Part shown: piece by piece, positions 1-7,012 of the stretch
Position numbering within the stretch: the stretch's first letter is position 1
How the letters are laid out: each line of letters begins with the position of its first letter
Assembly (NCBI GenBank): GCA_964534995.1
Contig: CAZHSC010000083.1
Span: forward strand, 1-14,555
DNA: 14,555 nucleotides
DNA from: JAJTFW01 sp964534995
GTDB taxonomy: Bacteria > Bacteroidota > Bacteroidia > AKYH767-A > OLB10
Reading direction: 5' to 3'
Made by a program: the position numbers and the translations under genes
The notes under the pieces: generated by a model
The model's input: only the letters and a program-made list of their open reading frames with translations
Told to the model about the DNA's origin: nothing
The model's database searches: none

Positions 1-284
1 CGACTAACAATTTTTCATTGCGTATTTTTGAATTGGGGCGGGGACGGAGTCCCCCCGACTACTTTCTGTCTTCTACATTTTAACACCCGATATGAATATA
101 CGGTAGACATCTAATGAAGGAGTTCCGATTTTATCGTTTTGTTAATTTTTAATTGCGGAATTCAAGAGATATGTACGTTTAAAAGGTATTATACAAAACC
201 CCCTGTTCGCAAAACCGGATGGCGGAGCGGGTGGGAACTGTGATGCTGGTAAGGTAACAATGCCGCAGGGGTTACACACTCCGG
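1..284. other. Non-coding left edge
   Basis: No convincing gene was found here. The stretch is AT-rich apart from a GC-rich hairpin at 40-54 and a moderately GC-rich patch at about 200-284 just downstream of the DUF1569 stop codon. CCCCCTG (200-206) and CAGGGG (267-272) could pair over a long loop, but there is no U-tract, so I do not call a terminator. A 37-codon open frame enters from the left edge on the plus strand and stops near 112; its translation matches nothing I know. Confidence 0.6.
39..57. repeat. GC-rich hairpin
   Basis: GGGGAC (40-45) and GTCCCC (49-54) form a perfect 6-bp stem around a GGA loop, embedded in AT-rich flanks. The C-run and G-run around it (35-57) would lengthen the stem imperfectly. 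There is no T-tract on either side, so it is not a standard intrinsic terminator. It could be the end of a small mobile or repeated element, or a structured RNA end. Only the structure itself is visible. Confidence 0.45.
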
Positions 285-734
285 TCAGACCCCGAACTGC
301 CTCAGATGATGATCGAGGTGCTTCCATTGAAGTATGTCCCATTCTTCTTCAGTCATGGCACCGAAAAAAGGGTGTTTACCCCGCTGGCTTTGCGGGCCTT
401 CCTCACCAAATTTTTGAATGAGTGCAATGAGCTCAGCCTTTTCCCTTTCAAAAACAGGATGCGTTTCCCTGACCTTGAATTCAGGTGCTGTGGGTAAGTT
501 ATGTGCGAAAGGCCCGGCCTTGAGTAAACTTTTTTTGGCCATTTTGCCAAAGAGCAGTCCAATGAAAGTTTGCTTGAGTGTCATTTCGCCCAACGCTACT
601 TTAAGTGGAGTCTGGCAATGTTTCAGCATTTGCCGGCTGTTCATTTTTCCCCATAGCGCAGGGCTGTCTGGCTGTAGTTTTTCAATCCGGGCCAGGATTT
701 TATTCCGGTCTCCGGTAGTAAAGAGGGAGGTCAT
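285..734 (-). CDS. DUF1569 family protein (DinB-like fold)
   Basis: A 149-residue soluble protein without signal peptide or membrane segment. The N-terminal helix pattern ending MNSRQMLKHCQTPL and the C-terminal WKHLDHHLRQFG place it in the DUF1569 family, which belongs to the DinB/YfiT-like four-helix-bundle superfamily. The histidine in KHC and the HxxHH cluster near the C-terminus are candidates for the metal-binding triad seen in that superfamily. Length is normal for the family and the protein appears complete, starting at ATG 734 and ending in TGA. The biochemical role is unknown; related folds include nucleophile-dependent S-transferases, but no substrate can be inferred. It stands alone, 94 bp downstream of the YdeI-like gene on the same strand. 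I see no clear promoter or terminator. Confidence 0.8.
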   Translation of the reverse strand: MTSLFTTGDRNKILARIEKLQPDSPALWGKMNSRQMLKHCQTPLKVALGEMTLKQTFIGLLFGKMAKKSLLKAGPFAHNLPTAPEFKVRETHPVFEREKAELIALIQKFGEEGPQSQRGKHPFFGAMTEEEWDILQWKHLDHHLRQFGV

Positions 735-828
735 AGAGGTGAATGATCGTGGTGAAATTATCTAAAGAATTTAATGGTTGTAATAGCCGGGAAGGGTTAT
801 TGCGTTTTGTTACCTGATTCGGCCGGTT

Positions 829-1344
829 CTAGTCGTCAAGTCCGAGCAACCCGCGCATGTGCACCTTGTCACGCGGCATCTTTTTCAAATTGCCGATCAT
901 TAATAACGCTCTGTCTATCCGAAGTTGTGAACTTTTTACGTTGCTGATGAAGTAGATGATGGTGCGCTGCTTTCCGGGGGTGAGCATTCTGAAACGCGCG
1001 TCACCTTCAGGATCCTGCTCCAGCAGTTCTTTGAGTTCTTCGGGCACGGGCAGGCCAAATTCGCTGGTGTCCGGTTTCAGGGTCACTTCCGCAGTATCGC
1101 CCTGCTTTAATTTCAGCGCTTTCATCCTTGCTTTGTTGAGGGTGATGTAAGCCATTCCGTCGTGGAAAGCCATCAGGCCGCAGGGGAAGCTTAGGGAATT
1201 GTTGATGGTGCATGTAAACCGCCGCTTTCCCGGTCCACCGGCTTTCTTCACCACGGTGGCGGGCACTTCAAGTATGCTTACACCCAGTAAATATTCGAGT
1301 TTTCCGATGCGGGCGGAAAAGTGGAGGGTACGTGCTGCAGCCAT
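829..1344 (-). CDS. YdeI/OmpD-associated family protein (DUF1905 + OmdA)
   Basis: A 171-residue cytoplasmic protein with two recognisable parts. Residues about 7-100 resemble DUF1905, a small beta-barrel-like domain (FSARIGKLEYL at the start, a glycine-rich turn, then a KxGDxxEVTL strand). Residues about 100-165 resemble the bacteriocin-protection YdeI/OmdA helix pair: PEELKELLEQDPE, then a TPGKQRTIIYFI segment and a basic helix. In enterobacteria, members have been linked to stress and antimicrobial-peptide resistance, but that does not establish the role here. The gene is complete, with ATG at 1344 and a TAG stop. Upstream lies a 333-bp intergenic region with an AT-rich inverted repeat that could be regulatory. 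Confidence in the family is good; confidence in the function is low. Confidence 0.8.
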   Translation of the reverse strand: MAAARTLHFSARIGKLEYLLGVSILEVPATVVKKAGGPGKRRFTCTINNSLSFPCGLMAFHDGMAYITLNKARMKALKLKQGDTAEVTLKPDTSEFGLPVPEELKELLEQDPEGDARFRMLTPGKQRTIIYFISNVKSSQLRIDRALLMIGNLKKMPRDKVHMRGLLGLDD

Positions 1345-1411
1345 GTTGAAACCGGATGGCTAATTTCAGGTTTATTTCGGAATGTCGGTACTGCCGGCCA
1401 TCTGATAGCGA

Positions 1412-1441
1412 GAATTATAAATTTTTAAATAATTATAATTC
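1412..1441. repeat. AT-rich inverted repeat
   Basis: GAATTATAA (1412-1420) and TTATAATTC (1433-1441) are perfect 9-bp inverted arms around a 12-bp centre that is itself partly symmetric. It lies about 70-100 bp upstream of the YdeI-like start codon, a sensible place for an operator or promoter element. AT-rich DNA makes chance palindromes common, so function is an inference. Confidence 0.45.
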
Positions 1442-1544
1442 AAAAATATAGAAAATAATATTGAAAAAATATGGAATCTGTTTCCAGCTATTTCCGTGTC
1501 ATTACTGCAGGCTGGGACAAGTCGCGGCCGGCTAGCCCCACAAC

Positions 1545-1610
1545 GCAGTTCATATATTCAGGTGCTCAACCGGAGAACTGCCATTCAGCAGAAACTAATT
1601 TGAACTGCTG
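1545..1610. repeat. Three copies of GAACTGC/GCAGTTC with a small hairpin
   Basis: GCAGTTC at 1545-1551 is followed by two copies of its complement, GAACTGC, at 1575-1581 and 1602-1608. The last copy overlaps the right arm of a hairpin, CAGCAG (1586-1591) pairing with CTGCTG (1605-1610). The first and second copies could pair across 23 bases. The region is untranslated in any convincing frame. It may hold regulator sites or a structured transcript, or be chance. Confidence 0.35.
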
Positions 1611-1620
1611 GATGCAGGTA

Positions 1621-1658
1621 TAAGAAAATAAAAAAGGCCGCTCTGACAAAACGGCCTT
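1621..1658 (-). terminator. Intrinsic terminator after accC
   Basis: On the minus strand, AAGGCCG (complement of 1652-1658) and CGGCCTT (complement of 1634-1640) form a 7-bp stem with an 11-base loop. It is followed by a U-rich run (TTTTTT then ATTTTCTTA, running down to 1621). It starts about 20 bases past the accC stop codon and closes the fatty-acid synthesis transcript. Confidence 0.85.
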
Positions 1659-1677
1659 ACCAGTTTAAATCAGGTTC

Positions 1678-3015
1678 TTATTTCAGTTTAAACGTCTCGA
1701 GGAACTTGGTAGTGTAATTCCCTTTTCTGAAATCCTCATTGAGCATGAGTTGCTGATGGAAGGGAATAGTGGTTTTTATCCCTTCAATGACGAATTCACT
1801 CAGGGCCCTTTCCATGGTCTGGATGGCTTCCTCGCGTGTTTGCGCGATGGTAATGAGTTTGGCGATCATGGAATCATAATAGGGAGGTATGGTGTAACCG
1901 GCGTAGATATGTGAATCCACACGCACCCCGTGTCCACCCGGCTGGTGAAGGACGGTGATTTTTCCGGGGCTTGGACGGAAATCGTTGTAGGGGTCTTCGG
2001 CGTTGATGCGGCATTCGATGGCGTGCATGGTGGGGAAATGGTTTTTTCCGCTGATGGGAACGCCGGCCGCGATCTTGATCTGTTCTTTGATAAGGTCGTA
2101 ATTGATGACTTCTTCCGTTACGGGGTGCTCCACCTGGATACGGGTGTTCATCTCCATAAAGTAGAAATTCTTGTATTTGTCAACGAGGAATTCAATGGTA
2201 CCTACGCCTTCGTAATTGCTCGCGAGGGTAGCCTTGATGGCGGCTTCTCCCATTTGCTCGCGCAGTTTCTCCGTCATGAAAGGGCTGGGGGTTTCTTCCA
2301 GGAGTTTCTGATGGCGGCGTTGAATGGAACAATCGCGTTCGCTGAGGTGGCAGGCCTTTCCATACTGGTCGCCCGCCACCTGAATTTCAATATGGCGGGG
2401 TTCCTCAATATATTTCTCCATGTATAGTCCGTCATTACCAAAGGCGGCCCCCGCTTCCGCTTGGGCGGTTTCAATGGCTTTTTGTAAATCCTCTTCTTTC
2501 CAGACTATACGCATTCCTTTGCCACCGCCTCCTGCTGTGGCTTTTACAATGACAGGGTATCCGATCTCTTTGGCTACTTTCTTACCATCTTCCAAATTGT
2601 TCAGCAAACCATCGGAGCCGGGGATGGTAGGCACTCCCGCTTTTTTCATGGTGTCTTTGGCATTGGCCTTATCGCCCATGGCGTCGATTTGCTCCGGTGT
2701 GGCGCCAATGAATTTAATGCCATGCTGTGCGCAGATGGCGGAGAAACGCGAATTCTCGGACAGAAAACCATAGCCAGGATGAATCGCATCGGCATTGGTA
2801 ATCTCGGCGGCTGCGATGATACGGGGAATATTCAAATAGGAGTCGCGGCTGGGAGGAGGTCCGATGCAGACAGCTTCGTCAGCAAAACGGACATGAAGGC
2901 TTTCCTTATCGGCGGTGGAGTATAAGGCTACCGTACGAATGCCCATTTCCTTACAGGTCCGGATAATACGAAGTGCAATTTCACCACGATTGGCAATAAG
3001 TATTTTTTTAAACAT
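1678..3015 (-). CDS. accC: Acetyl-CoA carboxylase, biotin carboxylase subunit
   Basis: Biotin carboxylase of acetyl-CoA carboxylase, an ATP-grasp enzyme that carboxylates the biotin on AccB with bicarbonate and ATP. This is the first half-reaction of malonyl-CoA formation in the cytoplasm. The 445 residues match the usual 445-450. Visible features: N-terminal domain starting FKKILIANRGEIALRI; the glycine-rich ATP loop at 161-167 (AGGGGKG after K159); the RRHQK segment with K237 and Cys229 before it; metal and bicarbonate residues in FMEMNTRIQVEHP (E288, N290, R292, E296); and R338 in the ECRINAED motif, the arginine that stabilises the biotin enolate in E. coli AccC. No key residue is missing. 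The ATG at 3015 gives the canonical N-terminus. It is the last gene of the cluster, 144 bp after accB, and is followed by an intrinsic terminator. Confidence 0.97.
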   Translation of the reverse strand: MFKKILIANRGEIALRIIRTCKEMGIRTVALYSTADKESLHVRFADEAVCIGPPPSRDSYLNIPRIIAAAEITNADAIHPGYGFLSENSRFSAICAQHGIKFIGATPEQIDAMGDKANAKDTMKKAGVPTIPGSDGLLNNLEDGKKVAKEIGYPVIVKATAGGGGKGMRIVWKEEDLQKAIETAQAEAGAAFGNDGLYMEKYIEEPRHIEIQVAGDQYGKACHLSERDCSIQRRHQKLLEETPSPFMTEKLREQMGEAAIKATLASNYEGVGTIEFLVDKYKNFYFMEMNTRIQVEHPVTEEVINYDLIKEQIKIAAGVPISGKNHFPTMHAIECRINAEDPYNDFRPSPGKITVLHQPGGHGVRVDSHIYAGYTIPPYYDSMIAKLITIAQTREEAIQTMERALSEFVIEGIKTTIPFHQQLMLNEDFRKGNYTTKFLETFKLK

Positions 3016-3159
3016 ATATCTTTATAGTAATGGCCTCAACGTTAGAGGTGACGGCAGGATACCGTCCGGAGATTAATACAAATGCATGGTACAGGGCAGG
3101 GATTCCTTCCCGGAGGGATGTTTTGATGCTTGAACGCGGCTCCACCGGTATGGGACGGC

Positions 3160-3648
3160 TTAACTTGGGTCGACCAGGAACAAGGGTGTGTCGTACTCTA
3201 CCGGTTTCGAATTATCAACAAGTACTTTTACCACCCTGCCGGCTACTTCCGATTCGATCTCATTAAACAGTTTCATGGCCTCGATGATGCAGAGCACCTG
3301 TCCGGGTTTTATTTCATCCCCCACGTTGACAAAGATGGGTTTGTCAGGACCTGCAGCCCTGTAAAAGGTACCTATCATCGGGCTTTTAATGGTGATGTAC
3401 TTCGATTCATTGTTTGCCGGAGCCGCCGCCGGAGCCGCCGCAACAGGTGCTGCTGCCGCCGGAGCCGCATGTACAACAGGGGCCGGTGCAGGAACAACGG
3501 CGGGAGCTGCTATGGTATGAACGATTTGTTCAACTTTGGAAGGATTATTCTTGATCGTAATCTTCAAATCTTTCAGTTCGAGGTTCACTTCACTAACCCC
3601 TGATTTCGCTACAAATTTGATGAGCTCTTCGATTTCCTTTTTGTTCAT
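3160..3648 (-). CDS. accB: Biotin carboxyl carrier protein of acetyl-CoA carboxylase
   Basis: The 162-residue BCCP carries biotin between the biotin carboxylase AccC and the carboxyltransferase AccAD. It has the standard three-part layout: an N-terminal dimer/AccC-interaction region (about 1-45), a long Ala-Pro-rich flexible linker (about 47-78), and a C-terminal biotinyl domain (about 82-162). The biotinylation site is K126 in EAMKLFNEIESE, where Phe replaces the more usual Met after KL. The 'thumb' segment GPDKPIFVNVGD typical of acetyl-CoA carboxylase BCCPs is present. It starts at ATG 3648, and the GC-rich linker codons (alternating GCC/GCG/CCG) make this part locally repetitive. accC follows 144 bp downstream. 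Upstream is a 373-bp gap to fabH that may contain a separate promoter. Confidence 0.97.
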   Translation of the reverse strand: MNKKEIEELIKFVAKSGVSEVNLELKDLKITIKNNPSKVEQIVHTIAAPAVVPAPAPVVHAAPAAAAPVAAAPAAAPANNESKYITIKSPMIGTFYRAAGPDKPIFVNVGDEIKPGQVLCIIEAMKLFNEIESEVAGRVVKVLVDNSKPVEYDTPLFLVDPS

Positions 3649-4021
3649 AAGGATGATTTTTTTGATTCGCTAAAAATAGCTGAAATCTTCAAAAACGGCT
3701 TATTTTTACTAAATTTCTTTAAAAATACAGGCAATTGCCCGGTTTTTTCAGGCTTTTTATCGGATTTTTCAAAATTCACGACAAAGAATGCAGGCCCATG
3801 ATTTTAACCCTAACGATGGCTGGAATGGAGGTATACGGACCTTTTCAAAAAAATAATCAGCATACCGTAAACAAGGAGGCACTGCCATCAGCCGGGATGA
3901 ATAAATGCAGGGTGTTGGGAAATAAGATGATGTTATCTAAAATACCAATGATATACCGGGTGAAGTATTAATTACCGGCCCTTGATTATTCTCTTCAAAA
4001 TTAACCCGGATACAGGTCTGC
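3649..4021. other. 373-bp gap between fabH and accB; no efp
   Basis: No gene is supported. The accB-proximal 130 bp are strongly AT-rich with many T-runs, like a promoter region; TATTTTTA boxes occur on the minus strand, but none matches TAnnTTTG well with a spaced TTG. A perfect 10-bp palindrome, GGCAATTGCC, sits at 3730-3739. The fabH-proximal part holds weak inverted arms ACCGGGT (3954-3960) and ACCCGG (4003-4008). In related genomes, as I recall, an elongation factor P gene lies here. I find no EF-P-like frame or remnant on either strand. Confidence 0.6.
3730..3739. promoter_or_regulatory. Palindrome GGCAATTGCC upstream of accB
   Basis: A perfect 10-bp palindrome in AT-rich DNA, 82 bp upstream of the accB start codon. 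Its position fits an operator or part of a promoter (it contains a TTG on the minus strand). No known lipid-regulator consensus such as FapR is matched, so the function is unproven. Confidence 0.3.
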
Positions 4022-5011
4022 TCAGTAGGCCCACTTCACCCAAATGGCTCCCCAGGTAAAACCTCCCCCAAAAGCGGCGATAATGATGTTGTCGCCCTTT
4101 TTGAATTTCTTTTCCCATTCCCAGAGGCAAAGAGGGATGGTTCCGTTGGTGGTATTTCCGTAACGTTCGATATTTAAAGTTACCTTTTCATCCGGAAGCC
4201 CCATACGGCGGGCGGTGGCATCAATAATCCTTTTATTGGCCTGGTGCGGAATCAGCCAGGCGATATCTTCGCTTGACAGTTTGTTTTTTTCCATGATTTC
4301 CGCGCTGACATCGGCCATTTTTGTTACGGCAAATTTGAAAACGGTTTGCCCTTCCTGATATACGAAGTGTTCCCGTTTGCTTACCGTCTCTAACGTCGCC
4401 GGCTTAACGCTACCCCCGGCTTTCTGGTGAAGGAAGGTCCTGCCTGTGCCATCCACCCTCAAAATGGAGTCCATGATGCCATTGCCTTCCACATTGGGCT
4501 CGAGCAGGACAGCGCCGCCGCCGTCACCGAAAATAACGCAGGTAGCACGGTCCTGGTAATCAATAATACTCGACATCTTGTCGACACCTACAATCAGCAC
4601 TTTTTTATGGGTGCCCGTTTCTATAAATTTTGCCCCTGTACTCAGGGCAAAAATAAATCCTGAGCAGGCGGCATTAATATCATAGCCCCAGGCATTCACA
4701 GCACCGATTTTATCGGCGATGATATTTGCCGTTGCAGGGAATTGCATATCGGGCGTGGTGGTTGCGCAAATGATGAGGTCAAGTTCTTCCGCTCCGATGC
4801 CGCGTTTTTTCAATAAGGGGAGAATGGCCTGTACCGCCATATCAGAGGAGCCGAGGCCTTCTTCTTTGAGAATATGGCGCTCCCTGATACCGGTCCGCGT
4901 TTCTATCCACTCTTCCGTGGTGTCCACCATTTTCGTTAAATCCGCATTGGTGAGCAGGTCGGGAGGAACCCAGGCGTGCACTGCTGTAATGGCAGCTCTT
5001 ACTTTGGTCAT
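4022..5011 (-). CDS. fabH: Beta-ketoacyl-ACP synthase III
   Basis: FabH (KAS III) condenses acetyl-CoA or a branched short-chain acyl-CoA with malonyl-ACP to start type II fatty acid synthesis. At 329 residues its length is normal for the family. The complete thiolase-fold catalytic triad is visible: Cys116 in the AACSGF motif, His256 in LIPHQANKRI, and Asn286 in ERYGNTTNGTIP. The N-terminal TNADLTKMVDTTEEWIETRTGI and C-terminal GGGFTWGAIWVKW are typical. The start at ATG 5011 is only 3 bp after the plsX stop codon, so the two are almost certainly co-translated. Whether it prefers acetyl-CoA or branched primers cannot be read here; many Bacteroidota make iso-branched lipids. A 373-bp gap separates it from accB. 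Confidence 0.96.
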   Translation of the reverse strand: MTKVRAAITAVHAWVPPDLLTNADLTKMVDTTEEWIETRTGIRERHILKEEGLGSSDMAVQAILPLLKKRGIGAEELDLIICATTTPDMQFPATANIIADKIGAVNAWGYDINAACSGFIFALSTGAKFIETGTHKKVLIVGVDKMSSIIDYQDRATCVIFGDGGGAVLLEPNVEGNGIMDSILRVDGTGRTFLHQKAGGSVKPATLETVSKREHFVYQEGQTVFKFAVTKMADVSAEIMEKNKLSSEDIAWLIPHQANKRIIDATARRMGLPDEKVTLNIERYGNTTNGTIPLCLWEWEKKFKKGDNIIIAAFGGGFTWGAIWVKWAY

Positions 5012-5014
5012 CTT

Positions 5015-5968
5015 TTAGTTCGTGATACTTTCATGAACCGCCTGCGCGATTTTTTCAGTCAGGCCGGCAGCGGTAACTTTCCTTGTAATAAGAATCATGT
5101 TTTTAATGGCACGGGCGTTGGAAATTCCGTGTGCAATGATGACGGGCGCGTTCACTCCTAAAATGGGTGTGCCACCGTAATTTTCAAAATTGAAGCGATC
5201 AAAATACTCATCCTTTATTTTTCTTCTACGGATCAGACTGTAAAAGGACTCCGCCAGCTTTAATATAACATTGCCGGTAAACCCGTCGCAAACAATTACA
5301 TCGGCCTTGTCATTGAAAAGGTCGCGGCCTTCAATATTTCCTATGAAATTGATTTCGCGGGTGTTTTTGAGGAGGGGATGTGTTGCCTGACAAAGCATAT
5401 TCCCTTTTTCCTCTTCCTCACCAATATTCATGAGGCCGACTTTGGGATTTGGGACACCGTACACGTGCTCCAGAAAAAGGCTTCCCAGAATGGCGAATTG
5501 CTGCAGGTGTTCAGGCTTGCAGTCCGCATTCGCTCCCGCATCGAGGAACAAACCCCAGTTGCCGTCTTCTTTTGGGATCACCGAGCTGATGGCGGGTCGC
5601 AAAATTCCGGGAACTGTTTTCACACTGAAAATAGCTCCCACCATCATCGCGCCGCTGTTGCCCGCTGAAGCAAAGGCATCTATTTTTCCGGATTTAAGGT
5701 ATTCAAAGCCGCGTGAAATGCTCGAATCAGGCTTGGCGCTGATGGCGCGGGTAGCCTGTTCGTCCATTCCGATTACCTCGGTGGTATGTATTATTTCTAC
5801 CCGGCTGCTATCTGCCCCTTCACGGCTGAATATATCCCGGATAGCGGATTCATCTCCGAAGAGTACCGGGACCGTATCGCCCGGTAATTCGGGAAGTGCC
5901 TGAATTACACCCAGAACTGTTTCGTTCGGTGCATAATCGCCACCCATTATATCAATCCCGATTTTCAT
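5015..5968 (-). CDS. plsX: Phosphate acyltransferase PlsX
   Basis: PlsX converts acyl-ACP and phosphate to acyl-phosphate, the donor used by the membrane acyltransferase PlsY for glycerol-3-phosphate. It is a peripheral membrane enzyme linking fatty acid to phospholipid synthesis. Family signatures are the N-terminal MKIGIDIMGGDYAPNE, the GNSGAMM segment, FLDAGANADCKPEHL, and the C-terminal GGTPILGVNAPVIIAHGISNARAIKNMI. I place the start at the ATG at 5968 (317 residues) and not at the in-frame TTG at 5971, because MKIGIDxMGGD is the conserved beginning. It lies 57 bp downstream of rpmF and 3 bp before fabH, the classic rpmF-plsX-fabH arrangement. No anomalies were seen. Confidence 0.96.
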   Translation of the reverse strand: MKIGIDIMGGDYAPNETVLGVIQALPELPGDTVPVLFGDESAIRDIFSREGADSSRVEIIHTTEVIGMDEQATRAISAKPDSSISRGFEYLKSGKIDAFASAGNSGAMMVGAIFSVKTVPGILRPAISSVIPKEDGNWGLFLDAGANADCKPEHLQQFAILGSLFLEHVYGVPNPKVGLMNIGEEEEKGNMLCQATHPLLKNTREINFIGNIEGRDLFNDKADVIVCDGFTGNVILKLAESFYSLIRRRKIKDEYFDRFNFENYGGTPILGVNAPVIIAHGISNARAIKNMILITRKVTAAGLTEKIAQAVHESITN

Positions 5969-6025
5969 CAAGGTTTTACGAATGTTTAGTAGGTAAGGGT
6001 AAATCTAAGCAGTGTGGAGGCATGA

Positions 6026-6211
6026 TTATGCTTCACGCTCCATTACAATTTTACCTTTATACATCAACTTTCCTTCGTGCCAGTAAGCACGGTGCCAAAG
6101 GTGCGCTTCGCCTGTGCTGGAATCAATAGCCAGGGTAGGTGCGGTTGCTTTGTAGTGTGTGCGGCGTTTATCCCTTCTCGATTTCGAGTGTTTGTGTTTA
6201 GGATTTGGCAT
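6026..6211 (-). CDS. rpmF: 50S ribosomal protein L32
   Basis: L32 is a small protein of the large ribosomal subunit. The 61-residue sequence starts with the hallmark basic N-terminus MPNPKHKHSKSRRDKRRTH. The C-terminal half, with STGEAHLWHRAYWHEGKLMYKG, is the Bacteroidota type. It contains no cysteine at all, so the four-cysteine zinc ribbon of classical L32 is missing; such C-minus paralogs do not need zinc. The gene lies 30 bp downstream of yceD and 57 bp upstream of plsX, the widespread yceD-rpmF-plsX linkage that couples ribosome and membrane synthesis. It starts at ATG 6211. Confidence 0.97.
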   Translation of the reverse strand: MPNPKHKHSKSRRDKRRTHYKATAPTLAIDSSTGEAHLWHRAYWHEGKLMYKGKIVMEREA

Positions 6212-6241
6212 GACTAATTTATTTTAATAATTTAAATTCAA

Positions 6242-6784
6242 TTAATTTAATTTGATTTTCCGGAGGGCGGCCCAGCGGTCATCACCTTTTTGGCCGTCTT
6301 GTTTTTTCCCTTTTTTCGTTGCGCCCGGTGTGATGTGTTTCAGGATATCCGGGTTGCAGCCGGGGCTACCGTCAACAAGGTCAGGATGTACCGGGCTATA
6401 AGGAACTTCCAGGGTCAGGAAGTCATACAGATGGTTTTTCAGGTCTATTTCATGGGCCGTTTTGGCAATGTGAATAGCGTCAATATCATCTTCTTCCTTT
6501 CCGGGGGTTTCCAGCATACGAACCAAGAGGCTTCTCTCAATTTTTACAGGCAGGAGAAAGGGTTCCAGACATCTCACACAATCCACACTTACTTCTCCAA
6601 TCATGTTAAGGTCGAGATGCATAGCACCGGAAGTTTTATGCAATATCACCTTAACAACGACAGAAGCACCTTTGATAATGCTACCCTCGCGGTCTTTAAA
6701 GAACGAATCGTCAATCCGGAATTCGAATTCATGCTCCCCTAAGGACAATTGTACAAACCGGATAAGATATGGAGACTCAGCCAT
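6242..6784 (-). CDS. yceD: DUF177 protein YceD, upstream of rpmF
   Basis: A 180-residue cytoplasmic DUF177/YceD family protein. Members are nearly always encoded just before rpmF and, in plants and E. coli, are linked to 23S rRNA accumulation and ribosome assembly. The motif CVRCLEPFLLPV (Cys69 and Cys72) is the family's signature CxRC box, and DDRWAALRKIKLN at the C-terminus matches the common DPRWAAL ending. The acidic central region (EEDDIDAI) and the DLKNHLYDFLTLEVPYSP segment are also typical. It is the first gene of the lipid/ribosome cluster, with a Bacteroidota-type -7 box about 47 bp upstream of its ATG at 6784. Confidence 0.92.
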   Translation of the reverse strand: MAESPYLIRFVQLSLGEHEFEFRIDDSFFKDREGSIIKGASVVVKVILHKTSGAMHLDLNMIGEVSVDCVRCLEPFLLPVKIERSLLVRMLETPGKEEDDIDAIHIAKTAHEIDLKNHLYDFLTLEVPYSPVHPDLVDGSPGCNPDILKHITPGATKKGKKQDGQKGDDRWAALRKIKLN

Positions 6785-6830
6785 CTCAGAACGATTATAC
6801 CTGCAACTACAGGATTAGTCGCAAGGGGTG

Positions 6831-6838
6831 CAAAGGTA
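6831..6838 (-). promoter_or_regulatory. Promoter -7 box for yceD-rpmF-plsX-fabH
   Basis: The minus strand reads TACCTTTG here, an exact match to the Bacteroidota -7 consensus TAnnTTTG. The -33 position about 20 bp upstream reads TTC instead of TTG, so that half is imperfect. Transcription would start near 6824, giving a leader of about 40 bases before the yceD ATG. Confidence 0.6.
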
Positions 6839-6957
6839 AAGAAATTAACAATGATGTGGAAATAAAGTACAGAATGTTTTAAATAATTGTACCTCCGCTA
6901 CTTATAAGCTTGTTAACCCAGCTTTACAGACGTTTCGCGGAAAAGTGATATTATTAA

Positions 6958-6988
6958 TTGCAGGTCATACTACCCCTACCTACATTTG
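6958..6988 (+). promoter_or_regulatory. Promoter of the Ig-repeat surface protein gene
   Basis: TTG (6958-6960), a 20-bp spacer, then TACATTTG (6981-6988) match both halves of the Bacteroidota promoter (TTG, about 20 bp, TAnnTTTG). The predicted start near 6994 leaves a leader of only about 19 bases before the ATG at 7013. It is divergent from the yceD promoter. Confidence 0.7.
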
Positions 6989-7012
6989 ATACATTAAGCA
7001 AACACCGTCACC

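Larger units (their letters stand above)
1345..1677. other. Intergenic region between accC and the YdeI-like gene
   Basis: No gene was found. On the minus strand it begins with the accC terminator (1634-1658), continues with a segment carrying three copies of the 7-mer GAACTGC/GCAGTTC and a CAGCAG/CTGCTG hairpin, then a strongly AT-rich stretch (about 1412-1475) with an inverted repeat, and finally the leader of the YdeI-like gene. A weak Bacteroidota-type promoter for that gene may lie in the AT-rich part (a TTG followed about 20 bp later by a TATAATTC-like box), but the match is poor. Confidence 0.55.

Noticed and set aside
200..284. Riboswitch or structured leader
   Set aside because: The stretch is downstream, not upstream, of the nearest gene, and none of the conserved boxes of common riboswitches was seen.
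142..342. 66-codon minus-strand frame overlapping the 3' end of the DUF1569 gene
   Set aside because: It overlaps the end of a well-supported gene in another frame, and its Pro/Ala-rich translation matches no family I know.
418..765. 115-codon plus-strand frame opposite the DUF1569 gene
   Set aside because: Shadow of the coding frame on the minus strand; its composition follows the complementary codons and it has no family features.
779..810. Possible hairpin between the DUF1569 and YdeI-like genes
   Set aside because: The stem needs G-U pairs on the plus strand and becomes mismatched on the minus strand, where the genes lie, so it is not a terminator for either of them.
3735..3971. 78-codon plus-strand frame in the fabH-accB gap
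   Set aside because: It runs against the operon, has no promoter match and no recognisable domain, and it lies partly in T-rich leader DNA.
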